A DNA stretch of 64,000 bases from Anabaenopsis elenkinii CCIBt3563 (GCF_015245355.1 NZ_CP063311.1:1573217-1637216); one strand, 5' to 3'; counted from the stretch's first letter, positions 19,121 through 28,453 are shown. Translations and numbers: made by a program. Notes: generated by a model from the sequence alone, not told the origin.

Positions 19121-20302
19121 CAGAAATGTTGAATGTCTTTACAAAACTTTACATAATTCTGTATAGTAGTCTTATCAAGGGTGAAAATGTCAACATAGCA
19201 TAATATCTTCCATCCAATGGACGTAACTGATTTGTTGACACATACAGGCTTGGAGATAGCGAAATTTATCTAATAACTTATCACCCCATTCTTTAGGAAT
19301 AGAGACGAGTCCTAAAATTAGATAAGCGATGAGACTTGCATACAGTTGAATCGCAATACCATTCACATTTTTAGTAATTAATTTATCCAGCTTCAAGTGC
19401 ATCTTTAAGAACTTCCATAACAGTTCGACTCCCCATCGACAGCGATAAATATCCCGGATATCTTCATCTGTCACTGGTGCTTCTCCATCGGCTGGTAAAT
19501 TAGTAACCAACCGGAATTCTACTTCAGTTTCTAAGTCACAAAAATTAATCACTCTATAAGCTTTAGCATCTTTAGCTGAACCAATTTTTACTAGTCCAGT
19601 TTCTGAATCAGGCTCTAGTTTCCAATTATTTTTTATTCGTAAAACAAAATACTTACTAGCTTGGTTTAATTCGTCGATAAAATTTAATCCGGCGAAGCCC
19701 CTATCCATTACTCCAACAGCATCTGCTGGCAATTTAGACATCATTTTTGAGCCAAACTTATAATCATGTTTATGCCCAAAATTGATGAAATTATCCTCTG
19801 GAATTCCCGTGGCAAGATTGAGAGAACTAAAAAGCTTTACTTGGTGATGACCTAACACCCATAGTAATTTACTTGTCAATGTGATGACGGTTGAATCAAT
19901 TGGACATATTGCGTATTTATTATGTAACTTCTTCTGGGCTTTTTTCTGAATTAATTGATTTAATTGCTGATATATTTTTTGGAATGGTTCTTGGCTTCGA
20001 TGTGTGTTGGCTTTGGAGAATGTGCCAATATTCACGCTAAACCCTGTATGATTTAATCTTTTAAATAAATCCCGCATACTCGTTAAGCTATTATCCAGTG
20101 CATAAGCTAGCCAACACTCCACGAACAGACGGCTATTCAATACCGGATAATCGTTTTTTGGTAATGGGCTGAGGATGTCTTTGACAATCTTCGGAAATGA
20201 ATTTATAATCGTCATTAAACAATACCTTTTAGATAGCTAGCCCAAATTTTAATATATTTTGGGCAATTTTTATACCCTCTTTCTTAACATTCAACACTTG
20301 TG
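19121..20302 (-). mobile_element. IS4-like insertion sequence nested in IS copy 1
   Basis: A complete 1182-bp element. The left end CAGAAATGTTGAATGT (from 19121) and the right end read on the other strand, CACAAGTGTTGAATGT, match at 14 of 16 positions. It is flanked by a perfect 9-bp direct repeat GTATGAAAT (19112-19120 and 20303-20311). The uninterrupted target is visible in IS copy 2 at 63.47 kb (AATTGGTATGAAATACAACG on the transposase strand), which confirms the ends exactly. Confidence 0.95.
19190..20215 (-). CDS. IS4-family transposase of the nested IS
   Basis: A 341-residue DDE transposase, apparently intact. The first Asp is in CPIDSTVITL, the second in GVMDRGFAGL, and the Glu lies in YRCRWGVELLWKFLKMHLKLDKL, a form of the Y-R-E-K signature of IS4 transposases. 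It fills most of a 1182-bp element whose ends and 9-bp duplication are intact, so it may still be mobile. It reads on the minus strand, opposite to the host transposase remnant. Confidence 0.9.
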   Translation of the reverse strand: MTIINSFPKIVKDILSPLPKNDYPVLNSRLFVECWLAYALDNSLTSMRDLFKRLNHTGFSVNIGTFSKANTHRSQEPFQKIYQQLNQLIQKKAQKKLHNKYAICPIDSTVITLTSKLLWVLGHHQVKLFSSLNLATGIPEDNFINFGHKHDYKFGSKMMSKLPADAVGVMDRGFAGLNFIDELNQASKYFVLRIKNNWKLEPDSETGLVKIGSAKDAKAYRVINFCDLETEVEFRLVTNLPADGEAPVTDEDIRDIYRCRWGVELLWKFLKMHLKLDKLITKNVNGIAIQLYASLIAYLILGLVSIPKEWGDKLLDKFRYLQACMCQQISYVHWMEDIMLC

Positions 20303-20472
20303 GTATGAAATACAACGGAATCTGTTTACTTTAGTTGTACGTGAGCATATTTTTGCTAATCTTAATAGCGATCGCATGATCTAGATATCATAGATCATAT
20401 TTTTTGTCAATGCGTAAGTCCTAAAGAAGTTCAATTCGTCAGCTAATTTTTCACACTCCTCAGTTTCGGTTT

Positions 20473-21168
20473 TTGCCCATGTGCCCCTTACCTCAACAGC
20501 CTAATCAAACAGCCAAGTCACCACGTCCGGTACTAGATGGGATCTTTGCCTTTCCACCCAACAGGGACACATTAGGGGGAACCTCTTATCTTATTTTAGG
20601 AAAGGAAGGTAATATTCTCATAGATTCTCCGGCTAATGACCCCATAAATCAAGATTTTTTGCGATCGCATGGTGGGGTGCGCTGGTTATTTCTGACTCAT
20701 CGAGGTGCTATCGGTAAAACAGCACAAATTCAGCAAACCTTTAGTTGTGAGGTCCTGATTCAAGAGCAAGAAGCCTATTTATTACCTGGACTAACCCTTA
20801 CCACCTTTACCCAGGAATTGAGACTCAATTCCACATCCGAAGTGATTTGGACATCTGGACATTCTCCGGGTTCATCTTGTCTCTACTACAGTGATTTTGG
20901 GGGTGTGTTATTTTCCGGTCGTCATTTAGTGCCTAACTCCACAGGGGAGCCGGTAGCTTTTCGCACTGCGAAAACCTTTCATTGGCCCAGACAAATAAAA
21001 AGTTTGCAATTACTGCGAGAAAGGTTTACACCCGAAACACTCCAGTACATATGTCCCGGGGCTAACACAGGTTTCCTCAGAGGAAGATATGTCATAGATA
21101 ATGCTTACCACCGCCTTGTTAGTGCCTGTATTAGCCTGAGTGTTTCCCCTGAATCAAGCAATAGTTGA
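20473..21168 (+). CDS. Metallo-beta-lactamase-fold protein with degenerate metal site
   Basis: A 231-residue protein with the MBL-fold layout: an early strand region (GGTSYLILGKEGNILIDSPA), a TH motif and the later GHSPGSSCLYY and LFSGRHL blocks. The usual HxHxDH zinc ligands are replaced: the motif reads THRGAIGK, keeping only one His. The downstream His of SGHSPGS is kept, and SGRHL replaces the usual GD. Activity as a normal hydrolase is therefore doubtful. The family occurs widely in cyanobacteria without a known role. It begins about 45 bases after the IS copy 1 boundary, so its native promoter may have been displaced by the insertion. Confidence 0.8.
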   Translation: MPMCPLPQQPNQTAKSPRPVLDGIFAFPPNRDTLGGTSYLILGKEGNILIDSPANDPINQDFLRSHGGVRWLFLTHRGAIGKTAQIQQTFSCEVLIQEQEAYLLPGLTLTTFTQELRLNSTSEVIWTSGHSPGSSCLYYSDFGGVLFSGRHLVPNSTGEPVAFRTAKTFHWPRQIKSLQLLRERFTPETLQYICPGANTGFLRGRYVIDNAYHRLVSACISLSVSPESSNS

Positions 21169-21265
21169 GAAGCATCAACAGAATATATACCCGTAACAGT
21201 ATGTTAATTAATCAATGATTTGCCCGCATTCTGGAAGGAATCGGGTATTTAGCTGGAAATTTGTG

Positions 21266-22528
21266 TCACTTAACCCCAGTATCTACCCCAGCAAATACAG
21301 AATTTGTCTTGAATAATTCCAGGGCCCCTTGATATTGCAAATCCTCCGGGGTAGCAATTTGTGCGCGGGTAATTGATGCTTGGGAAATCACCTGATCTGG
21401 GGTAATTCCCAATTTATTAATATCCCGATGTGATGGTGTTTCGTACTTAGCAATTGTCACTGCCAAGCCAGAACCGTCGGATAATTCAAATAGAGACTGA
21501 ATTAGACCTTTACCAAAAGTAGTTTCCCCCACCAAGATAGCACGATGGTTATCTTGCAGCGCCCCAGCCAGAATTTCACTAGCGCTGGCAGTACCTTTAT
21601 TGACTAAAATCACCAGAGGGTCATCTGTCAAAGCTGGGCCAAAGGATTCAAAACTGCCCTGAATGCCCTGGCGATTTACGGTGTAAACTATGGTACCGGA
21701 GTTCAACCACAGACGGGCAATTTCAATTCCTGATTGTAATAATCCCCCCGGATTATTACGTAAATCTAAAATATAGGCAGCCGCACCTTGTTTCTCTAAA
21801 CTAGAAATGGCATGGGCTAATTCCATAGAGGCGTTAGCATTGAATTGGGTCAGACGCAGGTAACCAATGGGGGTACCTTGGGGAGACAACCTCAGTTGTG
21901 CGACTACAGGATTAAGCTCAATGCGATCGCGCACTATTCTTACCTGTTGTTCTCCGGTACCATCTCGTGAAATCAAAAGTGTGACAGAACTACCAATCGG
22001 ACCGCGCATTTTAGCCGCCGCCTCGTCAAGAGTTAAATTTTCTGTAGAAATCCCTTCAATTTTCACAATGCGATCACCTGGTTTAATACCTGCTAAATCT
22101 GCAGGGGAATCCATAATAGGAGTCACAACTTCCAGCTTTCCGGTTTCAGGATTGATGGCGATTTGCAACCCCACCCCAGTCAGTTCGCCGGAAGTATTCA
22201 CCTGCAAACTGCGGTATTGCTCGGGGTCTAAAAACCGCGTAAACGGATCCCCCAGAGTTTGGAGCATTTTCCGAATAGCCCCATAAGCTGCTTCTTGGTT
22301 CTTGAGTGGCTTCTCCAGAATCTTTCGCCTCACCTCAGACCAGTTTTGATGATTAAATGTCTCATCTAGATAATTGCGGTTGACAATTCGCCAAACTTCT
22401 GAAACTAATTTTTGTTCATCGGTTAAAGCGGTGGCTGATGGCATAAAAGTGCCTATTACCAAGCAAAAAGCCACTAGCAGTGAAAATCCTAGCCGAAAAA
22501 CCCGTTTTTCCATGAACCCCATTTTCAA
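21266..22528 (-). CDS. ctpA: C-terminal processing peptidase CtpA
   Basis: A 420-residue S41 serine protease that cuts the C-terminal extension of the D1 precursor (PsbA) in the thylakoid lumen, allowing assembly of the manganese cluster. A signal peptide covers residues 1-35 (FSLLVAFCLVIGTFMPSATA). A PDZ domain follows at about 110-195 (GELTGVGLQI...SPADLAGIKPGDRI). The catalytic Ser-Lys dyad is Ser315 (GTASASEIL) and Lys340 (TFGKGLIQS), 25 residues apart as in the plant enzyme. It is divergent from petB, an arrangement also known in other cyanobacteria. An internal Met4 or Met6 start is possible. Confidence 0.92.
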   Translation of the reverse strand: MKMGFMEKRVFRLGFSLLVAFCLVIGTFMPSATALTDEQKLVSEVWRIVNRNYLDETFNHQNWSEVRRKILEKPLKNQEAAYGAIRKMLQTLGDPFTRFLDPEQYRSLQVNTSGELTGVGLQIAINPETGKLEVVTPIMDSPADLAGIKPGDRIVKIEGISTENLTLDEAAAKMRGPIGSSVTLLISRDGTGEQQVRIVRDRIELNPVVAQLRLSPQGTPIGYLRLTQFNANASMELAHAISSLEKQGAAAYILDLRNNPGGLLQSGIEIARLWLNSGTIVYTVNRQGIQGSFESFGPALTDDPLVILVNKGTASASEILAGALQDNHRAILVGETTFGKGLIQSLFELSDGSGLAVTIAKYETPSHRDINKLGITPDQVISQASITRAQIATPEDLQYQGALELFKTNSVFAGVDTGVK

Positions 22529-22897
22529 AATCCACCTGCTCCCAAATTTGCCAAAAAATACTGAGGAAAAATGCCTATTTACATCATCCTTGATGAAATC
22601 TATATCTCAACTATGTTACGTTTTTTATAGAACTGGTGCATTCCTCTCATCAAGTTCTTGCTAAAACTGATGGGTTCCATTGCACCCAGCAAAGGATAAG
22701 ATCGACTTGGTAGCCAAGCACTTGTGGTGTTAGCTTGCCAAGACAAGGCAATATATTCCATATTTACAGAGTGTTAAGTTTCACGAAAAGTCTTATCACT
22801 TTGCTCAAAACCAAACTAAATCCCCTTTGTGAAAATCCCAAAATAGTTAATTGGGAGATAAATCAACCGCAACCGATTTTTAGGAACTTCAGATTGT
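22529..22897. promoter_or_regulatory. ctpA-petB divergent intergenic region
   Basis: These 369 bases must hold the promoters of both divergent genes. I see AT-rich patches and a short CAAGCACTTG palindrome near 22717 but no promoter I can place with confidence. A GGAACT stretch lies about 15 bases before the petB ATG, a weak ribosome binding site. Confidence 0.5.
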
Positions 22898-23545
22898 ATG
22901 GCCAACGTGTATGACTGGTTTGAGGAACGCCTAGAACTTCAGGCCCTCGCCGATGACGTAACTAGCAAGTATGTCCCTCCCCATGTAAATATTTTTTACT
23001 GCTTGGGCGGAATTACCCTAGTTTGCTTTCTAATTCAGTTTGCAACTGGATTTGCAATGACTTTCTACTACAAGCCGACTGTGACTGAAGCTTATGCTTC
23101 GGTACAGTACATTATGAATGAGGTCAATTTCGGTTGGCTGATCCGCTCCATCCATCGCTGGTCTGCCAGCATGATGGTGTTGATGATGATTTTGCACGTT
23201 TTCCGAGTATACCTCACAGGTGGTTTCAAAAAGCCTCGGGAATTAACTTGGGTCAGTGGTGTGATTCTCGCAGTCATCACTGTTTCTTTTGGTGTTACAG
23301 GCTACTCCCTACCTTGGGACCAAGTTGGTTACTGGGCGGTAAAAATCGTCAGCGGCGTACCAGAAGCAATTCCGGTGGTTGGCGTTTTTATTTCCGATAT
23401 GTTAAGGGGTGGTTCTAGTGTTGGTCAAGCAACCCTGACTCGTTACTATAGCGCTCACACCTTTATACTACCCTGGTTAATTGCGGTGTTCATGTTGTTC
23501 CACTTCTTGATGATCCGCAAGCAAGGTATTTCCGGTCCTTTGTAA
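22898..23545 (+). CDS. petB: Cytochrome b6 (cytochrome b6f complex)
   Basis: A 215-residue thylakoid membrane protein identical in length to the family norm. It starts [13 protein letters not shown] and has four helices carrying the two bis-His haem b pairs ([53 protein letters not shown]). The conserved Cys near the N-terminus ([12 protein letters not shown]) is the covalent haem c(n) site. It forms the quinol-oxidising core of the complex with petD, which lies 239 bases downstream. That gap contains a long imperfect palindrome, listed separately. Confidence 0.98.
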   Translation: MANVYDWFEERLELQALADDVTSKYVPPHVNIFYCLGGITLVCFLIQFATGFAMTFYYKPTVTEAYASVQYIMNEVNFGWLIRSIHRWSASMMVLMMILHVFRVYLTGGFKKPRELTWVSGVILAVITVSFGVTGYSLPWDQVGYWAVKIVSGVPEAIPVVGVFISDMLRGGSSVGQATLTRYYSAHTFILPWLIAVFMLFHFLMIRKQGISGPL

Positions 23546-23583
23546 TGGTTTGTAATGGAATGAAGGCACAATGGGAAAAGGCG

Positions 23584-23696
23584 ACAGCTTTGAGTTCCTA
23601 GATGCAAATGTTTGTTTTAAACTTATGAGAAATCAGTAATTAATCTCTCATAAGCGACAATAAAAACAAAGGTTTGGATTTGAAGCTCAAAGCTGT
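23584..23696. repeat. Long imperfect palindrome between petB and petD
   Basis: Three nested inverted pairs share one centre. ACAGCTTTGAG (23584-23594) pairs perfectly with CTCAAAGCTGT (23686-23696). AAATGTTTGTTTT (23606-23618) pairs with AAAACAAAGGTTT (23663-23675) at 11 of 13 positions. CTTATGAGA (23622-23630) pairs perfectly with TCTCATAAG (23646-23654) around a 15-base loop. The whole 113 bases can fold into one long hairpin in the petB-petD transcript, or represent a MITE-like insertion. Confidence 0.8.
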
Positions 23697-23784
23697 AGAC
23701 ACCCTCCCCGCTAGGGTAAGCCTCATAGCTCATGGCTTTCACAAATGCTTTAACTGAATTTGAGCAGGAGAGCGTAATTTAAAT

Positions 23785-24267
23785 ATGTCCACGCAGAAAA
23801 AACCCGATCTGAGTGATCCTCAGTTAAGAGCTAAACTCGCCAAAGGCATGGGTCACAACTACTATGGTGAACCGGCTTGGCCTAATGACCTACTGTATGT
23901 ATTTCCCATTGTGATTATGGGTTCATTTGCTTGTATTGTGGCTCTAGCTGTGCTAGATCCAGCAATGACAGGTGAACCAGCTAATCCTTTCGCCACACCC
24001 CTGGAAATTTTACCAGAGTGGTATTTGTATCCTGTATTCCAGATTTTGCGATCGCTTCCTAACAAACTTTTAGGAGTGTTAGCAATGGCTGCTGTACCCC
24101 TGGGATTAATCCTCGTTCCCTTTATTGAGAACGTGAATAAATTCCAAAATCCCTTCCGTCGTCCAGTGGCAACTACAGTGTTCCTATTTGGTACACTAGT
24201 AACTGTCTGGCTAGGTATTGGTGCTGCTTTACCATTAGATAAATCTTTGACATTGGGATTGTTCTAA
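23785..24267 (+). CDS. petD: Cytochrome b6f subunit IV
   Basis: A 160-residue membrane protein, the usual length, starting [35 protein letters not shown]. It contains the PEWY quinol-site motif ([16 protein letters not shown]) and three helices. With cytochrome b6 it forms the Qo site of the b6f complex in the thylakoid membrane. The petB-petD order is standard in cyanobacteria; the 239-base spacer is longer than a simple operon gap because of the palindrome in it. A GGAG ribosome binding site lies upstream (GCAGGAGAGCG). Confidence 0.98.
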   Translation: MSTQKKPDLSDPQLRAKLAKGMGHNYYGEPAWPNDLLYVFPIVIMGSFACIVALAVLDPAMTGEPANPFATPLEILPEWYLYPVFQILRSLPNKLLGVLAMAAVPLGLILVPFIENVNKFQNPFRRPVATTVFLFGTLVTVWLGIGAALPLDKSLTLGLF

Positions 24268-24596
24268 ACTAAGTAGCAAAGGTTCTGTGACACCTGTAGT
24301 TTGAAGATCATCGTGCAAAATAAGCAGTTGACGGTAGAAGGCTAACTGGCTGGGAACTACCGAACCGCTCAAATGTGATTGGACAGTTGCTGATAATTTT
24401 GCCGGATGTTATTTTCAAACTTACAGGTGTCAATGTAAAAATCCACGCAAAACAGCTGATGGGCAAGGGGATATCAGACAGGGTAGGCCTGCGATCGCTG
24501 CTTGAACCCAAAATCAACCCAAAATTAACCCAAAATTAATCCCCCGTCATTTATGCGGGGGAGTACCTCAAGGAAATTATATTCAAGTCAAGGTCA
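24268..24596. other. petD downstream region with a GC-rich hairpin
   Basis: No gene is seen in 329 bases. CCCCCG (24541-24546) and CGGGGG (24556-24561) form a small hairpin, preceded by three imperfect copies of AACCCAAAAT(T/C). No T-run follows, so terminator function is uncertain. A HIP1-type GCGATCGC lies at 24491. Confidence 0.45.
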
Positions 24597-25034
24597 ATGC
24601 TTAGCATAGTGCAGCAAGACCATCTGGCGGTAAAGAGCGAACTCAAGCTCCTAAACTACGTACAACAATGGTTTGACCAATTTTCTCTGACATATTTGTC
24701 TCAATTGGGTTGGTCACAAAGCCAACTTTATCGCCTCAACTTAGCATTAGCAGAGGGTTTTACCAATGCAGTTCGTCATGCCCATAGTACCTTACCACCA
24801 GAAACTACCATCGAAATTGAAGTGAGTCTGTGGATTGATAGACTGGAAATGAGAATTTGGGATCAAGGAAAACCTTTCAATCCTGATGCGCTCACAGAAC
24901 CACAGCCAGGTACACTCCAAGTAGGTGGATATGGATGGTTTCTGCTGCGACGATTGGCTGACCATGTTGTCTACGAACGCAGTGCAGATGGTAAAAATTG
25001 TTTACTAATACTCAAATATGCGCGAGAAAACTAG
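24597..25034 (+). CDS. RsbW-like ATP-binding protein (anti-sigma factor/serine kinase)
   Basis: A 145-residue HATPase_c protein. The N-box is EGFTNAVRHAH, the G1 box is IWDQGKPF, and a glycine-rich GGYGWFLLRRLAD lies near residue 105, the arrangement of RsbW/SpoIIAB-type kinases. These bind and inhibit sigma factors or phosphorylate anti-anti-sigma (STAS) proteins in the cytosol. No STAS or PP2C partner gene is adjacent, so the partner is unknown. Length matches the family. The start follows AAGGTCA with no strong Shine-Dalgarno, common in cyanobacteria. Confidence 0.85.
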   Translation: MLSIVQQDHLAVKSELKLLNYVQQWFDQFSLTYLSQLGWSQSQLYRLNLALAEGFTNAVRHAHSTLPPETTIEIEVSLWIDRLEMRIWDQGKPFNPDALTEPQPGTLQVGGYGWFLLRRLADHVVYERSADGKNCLLILKYAREN

Positions 25035-25176
25035 ATATTTTTACCCTGGAATCGCGTATCAGCCTATAGTTCCAAAACTCAATTAATATTTCTTGACCTT
25101 TGGTGGTAGACCATGGGCTTTTGACCTACTATTAAAATCGCTATCCTAGAGGGAGAGCAAGAAAATAATTTCAAAA

Positions 25177-25554
25177 ATGAGCCTTAAATCTTTGCAATTG
25201 AGTCTGGAAAAACTGCGACCTTGGCTGACTATGTTAGCAGTTTTCTGGTTGCTAGCATCACTAGGCTTAGGCTGGCTGGTAAATTCGTTGTTAATTATCT
25301 TTGGTTTGCTGTTATTTATACCAGTTGTCGCCTTCTTCGCCTTTCGCTGGTGGCTACAACGCAATTTAGTAACTGACCAATGTCCCGTGTGTAATTATGA
25401 ATTTTCAGGTTTAAATAACACTCAGTTGCAGTGTCCTAATTGTGGAGAGAAATTGTCAGTAAAACAAGGACATTTTGAGCGCTTCACACCAGAAGGGACA
25501 ATTGATATTCAAGCTGTCGAAGTCCCAACTAAATCACTAGAAGAACAAAAGTAG
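25177..25554 (+). CDS. Small membrane protein with C-terminal zinc ribbon
   Basis: A 125-residue protein with two adjacent membrane helices (about residues 18-36 and 38-56; WLTMLAVFWLLASLGLGWL and LLIIFGLLLFIPVVAFFAF). A rubredoxin-like zinc ribbon follows with CPVC and CPNC pairs (residues 70-73 and 87-90). Its charged tail is soluble. No named function is recognised; such proteins are common in cyanobacteria as conserved hypotheticals. It stands alone on the plus strand, convergent with dnaE. Confidence 0.75.
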   Translation: MSLKSLQLSLEKLRPWLTMLAVFWLLASLGLGWLVNSLLIIFGLLLFIPVVAFFAFRWWLQRNLVTDQCPVCNYEFSGLNNTQLQCPNCGEKLSVKQGHFERFTPEGTIDIQAVEVPTKSLEEQK

Positions 25555-25673
25555 CCCAGTTGGATACTCTATAAGCATCTCCAGGTAGATGAATTAAAGC
25601 CATGAGCAAGCAATCTTCTAGAGTACAACCAGACAGTCAATGAAGTCAAAATTTTCACAATAAAATTTTATCC

Positions 25674-25982
25674 TCACTCTGGTAAACCTGGAACTTGCAG
25701 CAAATCTAATTCCCGTGTAAAAATTTCGTCAATGGGTAACATTTGCCCATCAGAGGTCATAAACTTGTGGTCTTTTGTTGCCCGAATTATTGAACCATCT
25801 TCTAAAGTATATTCAAATAGTTCTTGTTCTCCCCGATTATGCCACTGTGCAATAGGTTGGGTATAAACATTACCATGAATATCAACACTATAAACATGAC
25901 ATTCTTGATATTTCTCCACAATTTCCCCAATGGGAATCAAGCCATATTCTACCGTTAACACCTCCGTATCATAGCTTAAACA
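25674..25982 (-). other. DnaE split-intein N-fragment coding segment
   Basis: The last 102 codons of dnaE encode the N-intein. It begins with catalytic Cys1 ([14 protein letters not shown]) after extein residues AEY and contains block B ([12 protein letters not shown] with the conserved T-x-x-H). It ends at the gene's stop. It is close to the well-known Npu DnaE N-intein, differing mainly in the [17 protein letters not shown] region. Confidence 0.96.
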
Positions 25983-28304
25983 ATATTCGGCAAAATTTAA
26001 CATTTGCTGAAACAATTCCTCAGCTACCTGTTTTTTAACTCCATTCCTCGCCGCCCCATCCACAAACTTTTCTCGCTGCTTTTGCATTTCTGCAACCTTC
26101 TTCTTACCCATAGCGCGGCGCAGTAAGTCAGCTTGTCCTAAAGAATATCCAGCCATATCTTGAGCAATTTTCATAATTTGCTCCTGATAAACCATAATTC
26201 CATAGGTTTCGCTCAGGATAGGTTCGAGAATAGAATTTTGGTAATCAATCACCTCTCGCCCATGTTTACGGTTAATAAACTTAGGAATTAGTCCTGCATC
26301 GAGGGGACCGGGTCGATAGAGGGCCAAAATAGAAGAAATATCTTCAATATTAGAAGGCTTTAAATCTCTAACTATCTGACGCATCCCCGAAGATTCTAAT
26401 TGAAATATTCCTTCTAAATCCCCAGCTTCTAAAAGTTCATAGGATTTTTTCACATCTTTGGGTAAAGTTGTATGTTCACCCTTAGCTAATATTTTTTGAG
26501 ATTTTCTTTCTTGACCTGTAATCTCATCTGGGTTAATGCGATAACCTCTGCTTTGTTCAATTAAATCAATGGTTTTTTGAATCAGGGTCAGGTTGCGTAA
26601 CCCCAGAAAATCCATTTTTAACAAACCCAGTGATTCCAAGTCTTCCATAAAATACTGGGTAATCACCGAACCGTCATTATTCCTTTGCAGTGGGACAATT
26701 TCATCCAAGGGGTCAGCAGAAATCACCACCCCAGCAGCGTGAACACCAAAAGTTTTGTTAGTTCCTTCAATTCGCATCGCCATATCAACCCAATGGCGGA
26801 CTTGCGGATCATTATCATATTTTTCCTTAAACTCTGGTGCTGGGGTTTGTTCAGAAATCATCACCTTGAGTTTAGTGGGTTTACCCCGGACTACGGGAAT
26901 TAATTTCGCCATTTTGTCGGATTCCCCATAGGGAATATTCAACACTCTGGCAACATCTTTTAAAACAGCTTTAGAAGTGAGTCGGTTAAAAGTAATAATT
27001 TGAGCAACCCTATCTTTACCATATTTTTGGGTTACATATTCAATTACTTGATCGCGTTTTTCAATGCAGAAATCTGTATCAATATCAGGCATCGATTTAC
27101 GTTCTGGGTTCAAGAATCGCTCAAATAATAAACCATGATGTACTGGATCTATGTTAGTAATTCTCATGGCATAAGCCACCAAAGAACCAGCAGCGGAACC
27201 CCGACCAGGACCAACAGGAATGTTATTATCTCTCGCAAATTTGATGTAATCCCAAACTACTAAAAAGTAGGTAGAAAACCCCATGGTCTGGAGCATTTTT
27301 AATTCATATTCTAATCTTTCTCTATAGACTGGTTCAACTTCGCTGCGGGATTTGCGGTTTAAACGTTCTAATAGTCCTTGCCAGGCTACTTCTTCAGCGT
27401 AAGTGTCGGGAGTATGGCCTGAGGGTATGGATGGTGTGGGAATCTGAGGTTCACCCATAATATTATAAACTCCCACTTTATCAGCAATTTCTTCAGTGGT
27501 GCTGATAGCTTCATCAATGACATCATGTGGTAAATGGTCACGGAATAAAAGTTTCATTTCTGCGGCGGATTTGAGGTATTCTGTGCCGCTATAACGCATC
27601 CGTTTATCTTCACTAATTAGCTGTCCAGTTTGAATACATAGTAAAGCGTCGTGTGCTTCGACATCAAAACAAGATATAAAATGAGAATCATTAGTCGCAA
27701 TAAATTTGATTCCTAATTCCCGGGCAATTTTAACAATTTCTACATTCACAATGCGGTCTTCTTGAGATCCGTGGTCTTGGATTTCTAAATAGTAATCATC
27801 ACCAAATACTTCTTGATACCACTTGGCAATTTTCCGGGCTATCTCTGGCCTACCACTCAGAATTGCTTGGGGTATTTCTCCACCCAAACAGGCACTAGTG
27901 ACGATTAAACCTTCATGATATTGTTTAAGTATATCTTTATTAATACAAGGACGAGAAAAAATTCCCTTACCTTGTACCCCTTCCAGGTGGGAAATTGTGG
28001 TAATTTTAACTAAGTTTTTATAACCTTGAGTATTTTTAGCTAAAACGACTTGATGATATTTGGGGCGGCGTTCTTGTTTGGTAATGTCGCCGTTGATGAT
28101 ATACATTTCGTTGCCAATAATTGGCTTAATGTTTTTACTGCGGCAGATTTTAATCAATTCTACAGCACCATACATGACACCATGATCAGTCAGGGCGATC
28201 GATTTCATCCCCAGAGCAATGGCTTGATCGACCAATTCTGGTAGCTGACTGGCTCCATCGAGCAAACTATAGTCACTGTGAATATGTAATGGTACAAAGG
28301 ACAT
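25674..28304 (-). CDS. dnaE: DNA polymerase III alpha subunit, N-terminal half with N-intein (split DnaE)
   Basis: The replicative polymerase is made from two genes joined by protein trans-splicing; this is the N-half. The start [18 protein letters not shown] gives a 774-residue extein, matching cyanobacterial split DnaE, so I prefer it to an in-frame Met 14 codons upstream. The PHP domain is N-terminal ([22 protein letters not shown]). The polymerase core has [15 protein letters not shown] and [12 protein letters not shown]. The extein ends ...NFAEY and the next residue, Cys775, begins the 102-residue intein fragment. The C-intein/C-extein gene is not in this window. Confidence 0.97.
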   Translation of the reverse strand: MSFVPLHIHSDYSLLDGASQLPELVDQAIALGMKSIALTDHGVMYGAVELIKICRSKNIKPIIGNEMYIINGDITKQERRPKYHQVVLAKNTQGYKNLVKITTISHLEGVQGKGIFSRPCINKDILKQYHEGLIVTSACLGGEIPQAILSGRPEIARKIAKWYQEVFGDDYYLEIQDHGSQEDRIVNVEIVKIARELGIKFIATNDSHFISCFDVEAHDALLCIQTGQLISEDKRMRYSGTEYLKSAAEMKLLFRDHLPHDVIDEAISTTEEIADKVGVYNIMGEPQIPTPSIPSGHTPDTYAEEVAWQGLLERLNRKSRSEVEPVYRERLEYELKMLQTMGFSTYFLVVWDYIKFARDNNIPVGPGRGSAAGSLVAYAMRITNIDPVHHGLLFERFLNPERKSMPDIDTDFCIEKRDQVIEYVTQKYGKDRVAQIITFNRLTSKAVLKDVARVLNIPYGESDKMAKLIPVVRGKPTKLKVMISEQTPAPEFKEKYDNDPQVRHWVDMAMRIEGTNKTFGVHAAGVVISADPLDEIVPLQRNNDGSVITQYFMEDLESLGLLKMDFLGLRNLTLIQKTIDLIEQSRGYRINPDEITGQERKSQKILAKGEHTTLPKDVKKSYELLEAGDLEGIFQLESSGMRQIVRDLKPSNIEDISSILALYRPGPLDAGLIPKFINRKHGREVIDYQNSILEPILSETYGIMVYQEQIMKIAQDMAGYSLGQADLLRRAMGKKKVAEMQKQREKFVDGAARNGVKKQVAEELFQQMLNFAEYCLSYDTEVLTVEYGLIPIGEIVEKYQECHVYSVDIHGNVYTQPIAQWHNRGEQELFEYTLEDGSIIRATKDHKFMTSDGQMLPIDEIFTRELDLLQVPGLPE

Positions 28305-28346
28305 ATAAGTCTCCAAGCTCAAACTGATAGTACTGCAATATACCAT

Positions 28347-28450
28347 TTAATTTCGATTTACCAGACTAGCCACCACTGTAGCTAACTCTTCGGCTGCAAT
28401 GGGTTTAGGCTGGATCTGATAACCTTCTTGAATAGCTCCCAGAAATAACC
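28347..28450 (-). pseudogene. Remnant of a response-regulator receiver domain after the membrane kinase
   Basis: Directly after the stop of the upstream kinase, another minus-strand frame reads GAIQEGYQIQPKPIAAEEL followed by ATVVASLVNRN and a stop. This is the C-terminal end of a receiver domain, including the conserved Lys-Pro. It suggests the kinase once had a fused receiver, or a following receiver gene, that was mostly deleted. Confidence 0.7.
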
Positions 28451-28453
28451 CCC

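Larger units (their letters stand above)
18241..20384 (+). pseudogene. Transposase of IS copy 1, broken by deletion and IS insertion
   Basis: The reading starts at a TTG (18241; MINIGRLLARYQTIRK) and runs to LSVDDTVI, the first Asp region of a DDE transposase. It then shifts frame and stops. A second frame from about 18530 resumes with HGNSVPINYRIYDKKEG, so a segment between the first Asp motif and this block is missing (roughly 100 bases, inferred from family spacing). The frame continues through GDSWYSG and the WGIETFHRAIKQ glutamate motif until the nested IS at 19121. The C-terminal end (QRNLFTLVVREHIFANLNSDRMI by comparison with copy 2) resumes after 20311 and stops at 20384. It is inactive. 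Confidence 0.88.
18204..20421 (+). mobile_element. DDE-type IS, copy 1: internally deleted and interrupted by a second IS
   Basis: The left end (TAGGAGTTACGCATTGACAG from 18204) and the right end, read on the other strand (GGACTTACGCATTGACAA from 20421), form near-perfect terminal inverted repeats. A direct repeat AAAGAA, possibly TAAAGAA, lies at 18198-18203 and 20423-20428 and looks like the target duplication. Removing the nested IS and one copy of its duplication leaves about 1.03 kb. A second copy of the same IS sits at 63361 in the opposite orientation. Confidence 0.85.

Noticed and set aside
28305-28346. Longer DnaE start 14 codons upstream
   Set aside because: The Met at 28304 gives exactly the 774-residue extein known for cyanobacterial split DnaE; the extra residues have no family match and run up to the receiver remnant.
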